IMG/VR virus record: IMGVR_UViG_3300001450_000140
Coordinates: 1 to 32,002 of that record
Reading direction: 5' to 3' (one strand)
From: a virus
Length of the DNA: 32,002 nt
Positions 21,068 through 27,996 of the stretch are shown here, piece by piece. The position numbers and the translations under genes were made by a program. The notes under the pieces are model-generated. The model was not told the DNA's origin. It saw only the letters and a program-made list of their open reading frames with translations, and ran no database searches. Positions within the stretch are counted from its first letter, which is position 1, and every line of letters begins with the position of its first letter.

Positions 21068-21436
21068 ATGAAAAAGATAAGAAAAGATGCAAAGACATTT
21101 GAGCTAAACTTAGTAAACGGATATAGAGGAGAAGCCGATAGACCTATTTTAAATATGGATTCAATTCCTATGGGTGAAGATGGCTGTAAGTCGCTATCTA
21201 TAGAACTAAAGGATGGTATTTCAGTTACTGTTAGGGAATGGACAGATGGAGATGTCTATGTAAGTGTTGATGAGATGAGATTAACGAATAGAGAGTCTTT
21301 AAGCATAACAAAGCATAAAAGAACAACTTTTCCTGCTGATGAACACACAGCAGAATTTGATTCTACAATTCTAGAAGCAAGAGGGAATAAAGTTCAGGTT
21401 TGTTTTAAAACATTCCATAAGCCTTTAAAAAAATAA
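21068..21436 (+). CDS. Hypothetical protein under P3
   Basis: A 122-aa protein, mainly beta-like (SLSIELKDGISVTVREWTDG, 'VYVSVDEMRL', 'NKVQVCFKTFHKP'). The start at 21068 follows AAAGAGAGACCTGAG; an upstream in-frame ATG at 21029 is in the predicted leader, whose first bases (ATGTTATTAAAT) are the same as those of the P1 leader. No family recognised. A single gene with its own promoter and terminator. Confidence 0.7.
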   Translation: MKKIRKDAKTFELNLVNGYRGEADRPILNMDSIPMGEDGCKSLSIELKDGISVTVREWTDGDVYVSVDEMRLTNRESLSITKHKRTTFPADEHTAEFDSTILEARGNKVQVCFKTFHKPLKK

Positions 21437-21465
21437 AACTAACCACCCAAAGGAAGAGATATAAG

Positions 21466-21492
21466 AGCCTCGCAGAAATGTGGGGCTTTTTT
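21466..21492 (+). terminator. Terminator of the P3 unit
   Basis: AGCCTCGCA and TGTGGGGCT pair over nine positions (two G-U) around a GAAA tetraloop, then six T. Confidence 0.9.
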
Positions 21493-21742
21493 ATTATTAT
21501 AATATTTATATTTATATTATTATAGTATTTATAACACTTTGCAAACTGTTAGCTAACTGTTTAAATAGTAACAAAACAAAGTTACCACAATCATACTTGC
21601 ATGTATGCTTAATATTAGACATGGCTTATGGTAGCCTGACACTGCTGAAAAGTTATTTAAGGCAATATAAAAGGGCAGACAAACAAAAACCATAAAGACT
21701 GAGGTTGCAACCAAAGTTCTTATAATAAACAAAGGAAATGCT
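21493..21742. other. Leader region of the packaging operon
   Basis: An AT-rich stretch followed by the putative promoter at 21539, then a leader of about 165 bp with small hairpins (GTAAC/GTTAC near 21570-21588; CATAC/GTATG near 21593-21608). A 24-codon frame (21621-21695) lacks a ribosome site. TTGCATGTA at about 21598 also occurs in the early-operon leader at 13443. I see no convincing gene here. Confidence 0.6.
21539..21567 (+). promoter_or_regulatory. Putative packaging-operon promoter with palindrome in spacer
   Basis: TTGCAA (21539-21544), 17-bp spacer, TAAATA (21562-21567). The spacer carries CTGTTAGCTAACTG (21546-21559), the exact 14-mer of the early-operon promoter at 13361. The -10 is weak, consistent with activator dependence. 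Confidence 0.5.
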
Positions 21743-21844
21743 ATGCCTTATGGTTCTTATCCTAAGAAGAAGAGTAAAGTAGGGAAAAAACGCCCAAAAA
21801 AGGGTCTTAAAGGCTCTAAAAAGAAAAAGGCTAGGTCTTATTAA
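21743..21844 (+). CDS. Small Lys-rich protein (33 aa)
   Basis: A 33-codon frame with a clear ribosome site (AAAGGAAATGCT before ATG). It starts MPYGSYPKKKSK and is nearly half Lys/Arg with Gly and Pro, so it is disordered and probably binds nucleic acid or acts as a small virion/packaging component. Short MPYG... Lys-rich proteins are familiar from marine phages. Its TAA overlaps the reading frame of the terminase small subunit in a way that may matter for that gene's translation. Confidence 0.7.
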   Translation: MPYGSYPKKKSKVGKKRPKKGLKGSKKKKARSY

Positions 21845-22190
21845 CACCAAAGAAGAAACCCCTGTAGTACAGGAAGAGAACAGGAATGGTGATGGAACTT
21901 TTAAAAAGGGTACATCAGGCAATCCAAATGGCAGACCAAAGAAAGGTTTTGCTATTTCTGATATACTGGAAATGCTAGGTGATAAGGTTTTATCTAAGGA
22001 CTATGATAGCAAGACTTTTAAAGAGTTGATGCTAGAAAAGGTTTATGATATGGCTTTGCATGGAGACTTAAACAGTATAAAGTTTATAGCAGACAGGACT
22101 GAAGGAACTGCATTGCATAAGATGTCAGTAACATCCAATGAGCCAATCCAAGTAATGAAGATAAAAGAAGCTGATGAAACACCTGTTTAA
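21840..22190 (+). CDS. Terminase small subunit-like protein, no standard start codon
   Basis: The frame is open from 21783 to TAA 22190 and contains FKKGTSGNPNGRPKKG, the conserved 'F-x-x-G-x-S-G-N-P-x-G-R-P-K' motif of DUF5681-type terminase small subunits, then a helical domain (ISDILEMLGDK, TFKELMLEKVYDMALHGD, SIKFIADRTEG). It is the expected DNA-recognition partner of TerL just downstream. There is no ATG, GTG or TTG before the motif; the first ATG (21972) would delete it. The listed start is ATT 21840, which overlaps the previous stop (ATTAA) and has AGG 9 bp upstream; a +1 shift from the 33-aa gene is the alternative. Its stop overlaps GTTTAAAC. Confidence 0.65.
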   Translation: MNTKEETPVVQEENRNGDGTFKKGTSGNPNGRPKKGFAISDILEMLGDKVLSKDYDSKTFKELMLEKVYDMALHGDLNSIKFIADRTEGTALHKMSVTSNEPIQVMKIKEADETPV

Positions 22191-22192
22191 AC
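22185..22192. promoter_or_regulatory. GTTTAAAC site at the TerS/TerL junction
   Basis: CCT-GTTTAAAC-AGACTG contains the stop codon of the small subunit gene and ends 9 bp before the TerL ATG. It also covers the place of the TerL ribosome site, which is otherwise poor, so a bound protein here could affect transcription through the junction. Confidence 0.5.
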
Positions 22193-22201
22193 AGACTGTA
22201 A

Positions 22202-23428
22202 ATGGAAATAATACTAGACAAAACTAGATGGGAAATTTTAGACCACCAAGCCAAAGTGAAAGTTTTGATAACTGGGAGAAGGTGGGGCAAATCTGTTTTG
22301 TCAGCAGTGTTTCTACTGCACCAACCTTTTCAAAAGGGGGAGAGAAGATTATACATAGCCCCTTACTACAGGCAGGCAAAGCTCATTATGTTTCCCCTGA
22401 TGAAAGAATTAATGCTACAATTTGGAGATGTAAAAATCAATGAGACTGAGCTATCATTTAGATTTGATAATGGGGCAGAGTTGTCTCTTAAAGGGGCAGA
22501 TAATCCTGACAGCCTTAGGGGTATTAGCTTGGGTAAGAATGGAAGTAATGGGGTTGTCTTAGATGAGATGGCTTATATTAAAGAAGGATTCTTTGAAGAA
22601 GTGATTACACCAATGCTATTAGACCATAATGCTAAGGCATTATTAACATCTACACCAAATGGCTACAACCATTTATATTCTAAATTCCTTTTAGGATTAG
22701 GTAAAAATCCACTGTATAAATCATGGCAGTTTACCACCTTAGAGCATGGGATGATTTCTAAAGAGTCTGTGCTAGAAGCTAAAAAGACAATGACTGCTGA
22801 CCAGTATAAGCAAGAGATGTTAGGCACGTTCTTAACAGCAGGGAATAAAGCTGTATGGAACTTTGATAGAAATGTGCATCTTCAACCTATTAAAGATATG
22901 CCACCCCAAATGTTCTTTGGATTAGACTTTAATGTAGCAACAATGGCATGTATTGTAATGGGCAGATATAGTGATGGAACTGTAGTTGCTGTGGATGAAT
23001 TAGTCTTACATAATTCTAACACTGATGAAATGGCTAGGTTAATGAAAAAGAAGTACCCTTATGTAAAGGATTGCTATCCTGACCCTGCAGGCAAATCACG
23101 CTCAACTGTGGCTATTAATAATAGGTCAGACCATTCCATTTTAAGAGAATATGGATTTAATGTTTATGCTAAGAATAAAGCACCACATACCAAAGATAGA
23201 TTATATAGTTTGAATAGATTACTGAAAGACAGTGAGGGCAAAATAAGAATGACTGTAGCACCTAAGTGTGTCAATCTGATTAAGGATTATGAATTATGTC
23301 AAAGAGACAACAATGGTAATCTGTCTAAGAAAGATGAGAACCTAACACATTTTCTTGATGCTTCCAGTTACTACATTGATTTAAAAGAGCCTGCCTATAG
23401 GCGAACTGCAACCACACTGGAGTTTTAG
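22202..23428 (+). CDS. terL: Terminase large subunit
   Basis: A 408-aa packaging motor ATPase and nuclease. Walker A is GRRWGKS at 25-31, Walker B VVLDE at 118-122, the coupling motif TSTPNG at 149-154. The nuclease domain has Asp242 in FFGLDFN, DE at 265-266, Asp294 in DPAGKS and Asp386 in HFLDASSYY. All expected catalytic positions are present. It is short for a terminase, as is common in small marine siphoviruses. The stop abuts the portal ATG. Confidence 0.95.
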   Translation: MEIILDKTRWEILDHQAKVKVLITGRRWGKSVLSAVFLLHQPFQKGERRLYIAPYYRQAKLIMFPLMKELMLQFGDVKINETELSFRFDNGAELSLKGADNPDSLRGISLGKNGSNGVVLDEMAYIKEGFFEEVITPMLLDHNAKALLTSTPNGYNHLYSKFLLGLGKNPLYKSWQFTTLEHGMISKESVLEAKKTMTADQYKQEMLGTFLTAGNKAVWNFDRNVHLQPIKDMPPQMFFGLDFNVATMACIVMGRYSDGTVVAVDELVLHNSNTDEMARLMKKKYPYVKDCYPDPAGKSRSTVAINNRSDHSILREYGFNVYAKNKAPHTKDRLYSLNRLLKDSEGKIRMTVAPKCVNLIKDYELCQRDNNGNLSKKDENLTHFLDASSYYIDLKEPAYRRTATTLEF

Positions 23429-24814
23429 ATGATTATCCCTGACCTTTCACTGGCAACAATTCAAGACACAATTAAGAAAGAACTTGGAAGGATAGAGACA
23501 GCAAGATGGCAAGAAATTGAAATGTTTCTTGATTACTATGAGAATATAGAGACTGATAAATACATTAGGTCTTATTTTGATTCAGAAACGCTTAGAAGTG
23601 TTCCTATGTTTACACAATCCATTGTAAGAAGATTCACCAAAGCATCTTCAAATGTATATGGCAAAAGCTTAGACATTGAAAGGATAGTAGATGACAAATA
23701 TAAAGAAGTAACCAAAGGATTAAATAGAAAGTGCAGACAGCTTGAAGAGTTAAATTTTTTATTAGGAAACATGTGCATGAGGTCAAGATGGGATGAGAGC
23801 AAAGAGCAGATGCAATATGACCTAGTGCCTTTCTATCATGTGTACTTTGTTGATGGGATGCAAGATGAGCCAAAGGCAATTCTATATCCAATCCAAAGGA
23901 GTGGATTTGGTAAGCTAGAGAAAGAGCTTTATGCTTTTTGGTCAGTTGGTATGGATGGAGAACAGGGCTATCATTTCTTAATTGATTCAAATGGTCAAAT
24001 CTACAGCGTGAATGAAGAAAATTTAAACCCATACAAGAACAGCAAAGGTGAGAGTATTTTGCCTTTTACATTTACTAGGAGACAGCCAAGAGTTAGAGAT
24101 TACTTTGGTGGCAATGCTAGTGATATAATTCAAGCATCATTACAGTTAGACTTAGCTATGACTGAGATGGCTTTAGCTATTAGGATGGGGGCAACTGGTG
24201 GAGTTAAATGGATTAGTGGATTAGACATTAATCCTAGTGAGCCTATTCAAGTTGGAGTAGACAAGGTTTTATGTTTGCCTAGTGATACATCATTCAACAT
24301 GACAGCACCATCAGGTGGGCTTAAAGAGATTATAGACACCACAAAGTTTTTTATTGAATCAGTAGCATCAAACAATCATTTGAATATTAGCTTTGCTGAT
24401 GTAGGTAATTCAGCAATCAGTGGTGAAGCATTAAAGATATTAAACATAGAAAGCATTGAGCAAAGAGAAGCCAGTGTGGAAGATACATGGAGAGCATTTG
24501 AGGAAGAAAGATTTGCAGTGGACAGAGTGGTGTTGGAACAAGATGCAGGGATTAAGATTGCAGAAGATTACTATGTGGACTTTCCTGAAATGGCTTTCCC
24601 TATTTCTGAGTTGGATGAGCTTCAGGTGATTGAGAAAAAGAAGAGCATGGGGATTCTAACACAAAAAGAAATTTTATTACACTATAACCCTGATATGGAT
24701 GAAGCTGAATTATCAGCCAAGCTAGGTGAGATAGCAGAAGAAAAAAGCCAAGAAGCTCAAGCAACACAGCCTGAGCCACAAGGTAGCTTGGTTGAAAGAT
24801 TGATTAATGCTTAA
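23429..24814 (+). CDS. Portal protein
   Basis: A 461-aa protein between TerL and a MuF-like protein. The N-terminal helix region (RWQEIEMFLDYYEN) is followed by the portal-style segment 'P-x-x-T-x-x-I-V-R-R-F' (about 54-65), a mixed clip region (PFYHVYFVDGM), and a C-terminal helical stem and crown with SFADVGNSAISGEALKI, the 'S-G-x-A-L' pattern common to portals. It forms the dodecameric vertex ring. A Gln/Glu/Ala-rich tail ends the protein. Stop overlaps the next ATG (TAATG). Confidence 0.88.
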   Translation: MIIPDLSLATIQDTIKKELGRIETARWQEIEMFLDYYENIETDKYIRSYFDSETLRSVPMFTQSIVRRFTKASSNVYGKSLDIERIVDDKYKEVTKGLNRKCRQLEELNFLLGNMCMRSRWDESKEQMQYDLVPFYHVYFVDGMQDEPKAILYPIQRSGFGKLEKELYAFWSVGMDGEQGYHFLIDSNGQIYSVNEENLNPYKNSKGESILPFTFTRRQPRVRDYFGGNASDIIQASLQLDLAMTEMALAIRMGATGGVKWISGLDINPSEPIQVGVDKVLCLPSDTSFNMTAPSGGLKEIIDTTKFFIESVASNNHLNISFADVGNSAISGEALKILNIESIEQREASVEDTWRAFEEERFAVDRVVLEQDAGIKIAEDYYVDFPEMAFPISELDELQVIEKKKSMGILTQKEILLHYNPDMDEAELSAKLGEIAEEKSQEAQATQPEPQGSLVERLINA

Positions 24815-25659
24815 TGGCAATAACAAAAGACATATTTGATGAGTTCTTTGATGACTTGGATGCAATTAGCAAAACACTTTTTAGCAATGTTAAAAAGATG
24901 GGAACAGCCATTGAGGGCTTTAGTGATACACAAATCCTTAGAGTGGCTAGGGAGCTTGATTTCTTTTTGGAGTTACAAGAGGCAGGATTTAACACCTCTT
25001 TTAAAACGCTTATGCAGGGCTACGATAATGAAGCAGAAACAATCCTTAAAGAGTTTCAAAAGATTATTAGGTCAAGGACTATTGGAGCAGGAGCAGACAT
25101 ATTATTATCACCAACAAACACACAAGCGATTGCACAACAACTGCAACTACTTAGGGACTTGGATGGTAAAATTTTGCTAGGCAGGTTTAGCTCAGAAACA
25201 ACAAGGCTAAAGTCAGAGCTTTTAAAAGGTATTATTTCAGGTGAGCCTGCAGGATTAGTAGCTGAAAGATTGAGTGCTGAGTGGGGTGAAATAATTATTG
25301 GTGACAGGTCTAGGATGATTGCTAGGGATTCATTTGCACAGTTCTCAAGAACTTCAACCATGAAGGTGTTTAAACAGAATCCAAATCAATTATTTAGATA
25401 TATTGGTAGTAAGGATAAAAAGAATAGACCTGCCTGTAGATACTTCATTGATAATCAGCAAAACAAAAAAGGATTTACAGCTAAGGAAATAAAAGATTTA
25501 GGTAAGAAAATGGGAGAGAAAAAAATCCCATTGCCAGTGTGGGATAATAAGAAAAAGAAATATGTAGCTAAGTATGAAAAAGCAAAGTTTGACCAAGTGA
25601 AATGTGGAGGATTTAATTGTCGCCACAAGTTTAGCCCTGTTGGAGTGAGAAGAAACTAA
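24814..25659 (+). CDS. MuF-like head morphogenesis protein
   Basis: A 281-aa protein. A helical N-terminal half is followed by 'R-S-R-M-I-A-R-D-S-F' (about 168-177), the helix RTSTMKVFKQNP, then FRYIGSKDKKNRPACRYF and a C-terminal GGFNCRHKFSPVG. The Arg-Asp-x-F helix plus 'Y-x-G-x-x-D-x-x-x-R-x-x-C' and 'N-C-R-H' are the hallmarks of the Mu gpF / SPP1 gp7 family, minor head proteins bound to the portal and probably ejected with DNA. No toxin domain is fused. A GTTTAAAC occurs inside at 25368. TAATG junctions on both sides. Confidence 0.8.
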   Translation: MAITKDIFDEFFDDLDAISKTLFSNVKKMGTAIEGFSDTQILRVARELDFFLELQEAGFNTSFKTLMQGYDNEAETILKEFQKIIRSRTIGAGADILLSPTNTQAIAQQLQLLRDLDGKILLGRFSSETTRLKSELLKGIISGEPAGLVAERLSAEWGEIIIGDRSRMIARDSFAQFSRTSTMKVFKQNPNQLFRYIGSKDKKNRPACRYFIDNQQNKKGFTAKEIKDLGKKMGEKKIPLPVWDNKKKKYVAKYEKAKFDQVKCGGFNCRHKFSPVGVRRN

Positions 25660-26126
25660 TGCAGGTAAAAGATGTCATATTATTCTCACAGCAATTCATG
25701 TCTGAAATGGGTGAGATTACAAAAGGCAGGATTGAGCAGGATGCTGACAAAGGCAAATTTCAAAACAATAAGAGTAAACTTAAATACAAGTCATTAGAAT
25801 ACAAGACAAGAAAGAAAGCAGGAAAAGCTCTATCAGGTAAAAAGAAAAAAGGAGTTTCTGCTGACACCCAAACAAACTTTGTAAATATGAGACTAACAGG
25901 GGATACATTAAATAGAATTAAAAGCACAGCTACAGATAAGGGCTTTGCAATTACTTTTGATAATGCAGAGATTGTTTTAGGCAATGCTAAAAGAGGATAT
26001 GACCTGTATGGGTTATCAAATAAAAACATGGCATTTCTAGCAAATAATCTTGAGGGTGAGATTCAAAGAAAAATTAATCTGTATGAGGCAGAGGATGAAA
26101 TAATTAATCTTGGAAAAAAACAATAA
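25659..26126 (+). CDS. Putative virion morphogenesis protein
   Basis: A 155-aa basic protein with 'MRLTGDTLNRIKSTATDKG' and 'NAEIVLGNAKRGYDLYGLS', a beta-helix-beta pattern like the phage virion morphogenesis (Mu gpG-like) proteins with 'L-x-x-S-G-x-L-x-x-S-x'. The first part is Lys-rich and may be flexible. It may link head and tail completion, but its place before the scaffold is a little unusual. The start overlaps the MuF gene (TAATG). Confidence 0.6.
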   Translation: MQVKDVILFSQQFMSEMGEITKGRIEQDADKGKFQNNKSKLKYKSLEYKTRKKAGKALSGKKKKGVSADTQTNFVNMRLTGDTLNRIKSTATDKGFAITFDNAEIVLGNAKRGYDLYGLSNKNMAFLANNLEGEIQRKINLYEAEDEIINLGKKQ

Positions 26127-26139
26127 ACAGGAGACCATC

Positions 26140-26703
26140 ATGTCTGAAGATGTAAAACAAGAACAAGGCATTGAGGAAAATGCCGTAAAAGAAGCCTCAC
26201 AAGAAACCACCTCACAAGGTGTCAAAAGTGTAAGTGATTCTATTCCCTATGCTAGATTCAGTGAAGTCAATGCAAAGCGTAAGCAGGCAGAAGCTGAGTT
26301 AGAAGCTTTTAAAAGTAAAGCTGAAATTAAAAGAAAGTCTGAACTAGAAAAGCAGGGAGAGTATAAAGCTCTACTTGATGAATCTAAATCAGAGATGAAT
26401 AAGCTTGAAGAAAAAGCCAAGCAGTGGGAGTCTTATGAGAATCAAAAAAGAGAACAGCTTATGGAAGCTGTTGAACTAACAGAATCACAACAGAAGATTG
26501 CAACCAAATTAGATTTGATTGAATTAGAATCTTATGTTGGTGATTTAAATAAACAACCAATCAAGCAAGTTGTTAAGACTGATGCTTCTATACCCTCAAG
26601 TGGGATGCCAAACTTGGCAGAAAACCCATTTACAAAACTTGATGACAAAGGTAGTTTTGTAAGCACTTGGGATAAAATTATGGCTAAGTATCAGACAAAA
26701 TAA
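26140..26703 (+). CDS. Scaffolding protein
   Basis: A 187-aa acidic, Glu/Lys/Gln-rich protein that is almost entirely helical: a disordered N-terminus, a coiled coil at about 40-125, and a C-terminal segment (LAENPFTKLDDKGSF, 'WDKIMAKYQTK') for capsid binding. This is the classic composition and place of a scaffold directly before the major capsid gene. The start at 26140 has GGAGA 6 bp upstream; an earlier ATG at 26110 lies inside the previous gene. Confidence 0.85.
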   Translation: MSEDVKQEQGIEENAVKEASQETTSQGVKSVSDSIPYARFSEVNAKRKQAEAELEAFKSKAEIKRKSELEKQGEYKALLDESKSEMNKLEEKAKQWESYENQKREQLMEAVELTESQQKIATKLDLIELESYVGDLNKQPIKQVVKTDASIPSSGMPNLAENPFTKLDDKGSFVSTWDKIMAKYQTK

Positions 26704-26728
26704 TTTGCAGAATAGGACAAATTAAAAA

Positions 26729-27574
26729 ATGGCGAATACGACAATTAGCACGTCAACCCAAAATAAACGTGCCATGCTCGCAGATGCTGTCCTTGCCTCA
26801 ATGGAAAGAAATTTGGTGTTTGAAAACACTGTTGATACTTCTTTTTCCTCATTAGTGCAAGGTGGTGGTGGGCAAGTTCTTACCATTCCAAAAGCAACAA
26901 CACCAACTGCCTCTGCTAAGAGTGCAGGAACTGATGTTACTTATGGAGCAGACACACATGGTGCGATTACTTTAACTGTTGACCAACATTCATATGTTGC
27001 TAAGCAAATAGAAACAAGTTCACAGGTTTGGACACAACCATCCATGTTCCAAATGGAGACCAATCAATTTGGATTTTCTTTGGCAAAAAAGATGGATGAT
27101 TATATAGAAAGTGTAATTGAGACAGACACTGGAAGTATCTCAGACTTAGGTGCTGACAATACTTTCACAACTGCCTTAATTAGAACAGGTATTGCATCAC
27201 TAATGGCATCAGATGTGCCTTTTGATGGTAATGTCTTTCTAACAGTTAATCCTGCATCTTATGTATCCCTATTATCTCTAGCTGATTTTATTGATGCTAG
27301 TAAATATGGGAATGCAAGAGCAATCCAAAACGGAGAAATTGGGATGATAATGGGTGCAGAAGTAAGGTCATCTAATGCTATCAGTGGCGTAGCTGATGCT
27401 GATGAGGCAGGCTATCTGTATCACAGAACTGCTGTTGCCTTTGCAAGGGCAATGGATGTAAAAACAGAAGTTGATTATTCTGTTACGGCACTTGCAGACC
27501 AAGTAGTAGCTCACACAATTTATGGCGGTGTGCTTGCTTTTGGTGACAGAGTTTACGAATACCATAACATTTAA
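26729..27574 (+). CDS. Major capsid protein
   Basis: A 281-aa protein. After an N-terminal arm (NTTISTSTQNKRAMLADAVL) come the HK97-fold elements: the E-loop-like strand (GQVLTIPKATTPTA), 'ITLTVDQHSYVAKQIE', the spine helix with DDYIESVIE, and 'VFLTVNPASYVSLLSL' with ADFIDASKYGNARAIQNGEIG before the A-domain, as in P22-like capsid proteins of marine phages. There is no protease domain upstream, so the scaffold is separate. Codon use starts with unusual GCG/ACG/CGT triplets in the first 15 codons. Followed by a strong hairpin at 27601. Confidence 0.9.
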   Translation: MANTTISTSTQNKRAMLADAVLASMERNLVFENTVDTSFSSLVQGGGGQVLTIPKATTPTASAKSAGTDVTYGADTHGAITLTVDQHSYVAKQIETSSQVWTQPSMFQMETNQFGFSLAKKMDDYIESVIETDTGSISDLGADNTFTTALIRTGIASLMASDVPFDGNVFLTVNPASYVSLLSLADFIDASKYGNARAIQNGEIGMIMGAEVRSSNAISGVADADEAGYLYHRTAVAFARAMDVKTEVDYSVTALADQVVAHTIYGGVLAFGDRVYEYHNI

Positions 27575-27600
27575 ATAGTTAAGGTAATACTCTTAATGTT

Positions 27601-27632
27601 AAGTGGGGGGCTGTTTAAACACTCCCCCACTT
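27601..27632 (+). terminator. Hairpin after the capsid gene with GTTTAAAC in its loop
   Basis: AAGTGGGGG (27601-27609) pairs with CCCCCACTT (27624-27632), with one extra G-U pair possible; the loop is GCTGTTTAAACACT, so the palindrome sits at its centre (27613-27620). Only TTT follows, so it is a weak or partial terminator, lowering expression after the abundant capsid protein. Confidence 0.65.
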
Positions 27633-27650
27633 TACTAAAAGGAAAAAGAA

Positions 27651-27956
27651 ATGGCTATATTTGATTGGAAATGTGATTGTGGAAAGGTTTGGGAAGAGAT
27701 AACCCTGCCTACAGAAAAAGAACCAAACACCTGTCCAAAATGTAAAAGTAAAAAGATAACAAAGTGCATGGGTGCATCAATGGCTGTTTTTAAAGGCAAT
27801 GGATTTCCAACATGGGATAGCAGAGTATCAAACTCAGTTAAGGAAATGCAAAAAGACCATAAGAAGAAAAGCTATCTCAAAACAAATGATGGAGTGACAA
27901 CTGCACATGATAGCAGTGATAAGCAAAAGATTTCAACAGCATGGGCTTCTAAATGA
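27651..27956 (+). CDS. FmdB-like zinc-ribbon protein
   Basis: A 101-aa protein with Cys8/Cys10 (KCDCGKVWEE), Cys28/Cys31 (CPKCKSKKITKCMG) and then VFKGNGFPTWD, the classic 'C-x-C-G...C-P-x-C-x-S...F-x-G-x-G-(F/W)-P' of FmdB-type zinc ribbons often encoded beside phage structural genes. The C-terminal half is basic and helical. Role unknown; a zinc-bound assembly or regulatory factor is plausible. A ribosome site (AAAAGGAAAAAG) precedes the ATG. Confidence 0.85.
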   Translation: MAIFDWKCDCGKVWEEITLPTEKEPNTCPKCKSKKITKCMGASMAVFKGNGFPTWDSRVSNSVKEMQKDHKKKSYLKTNDGVTTAHDSSDKQKISTAWASK

Positions 27957-27996
27957 GGCTTTTTCATTTAATAAAAAAAATAATTAGGAGAATATA

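Noticed and set aside
21480-21695. 71-codon open frame starting in the terminator after the P3 unit
   Set aside because: Its ATG lies in the terminator stem, its first third is translated AT-repeat, and it crosses the putative packaging promoter. The inner 24-codon frame at 21621 lacks a ribosome site.
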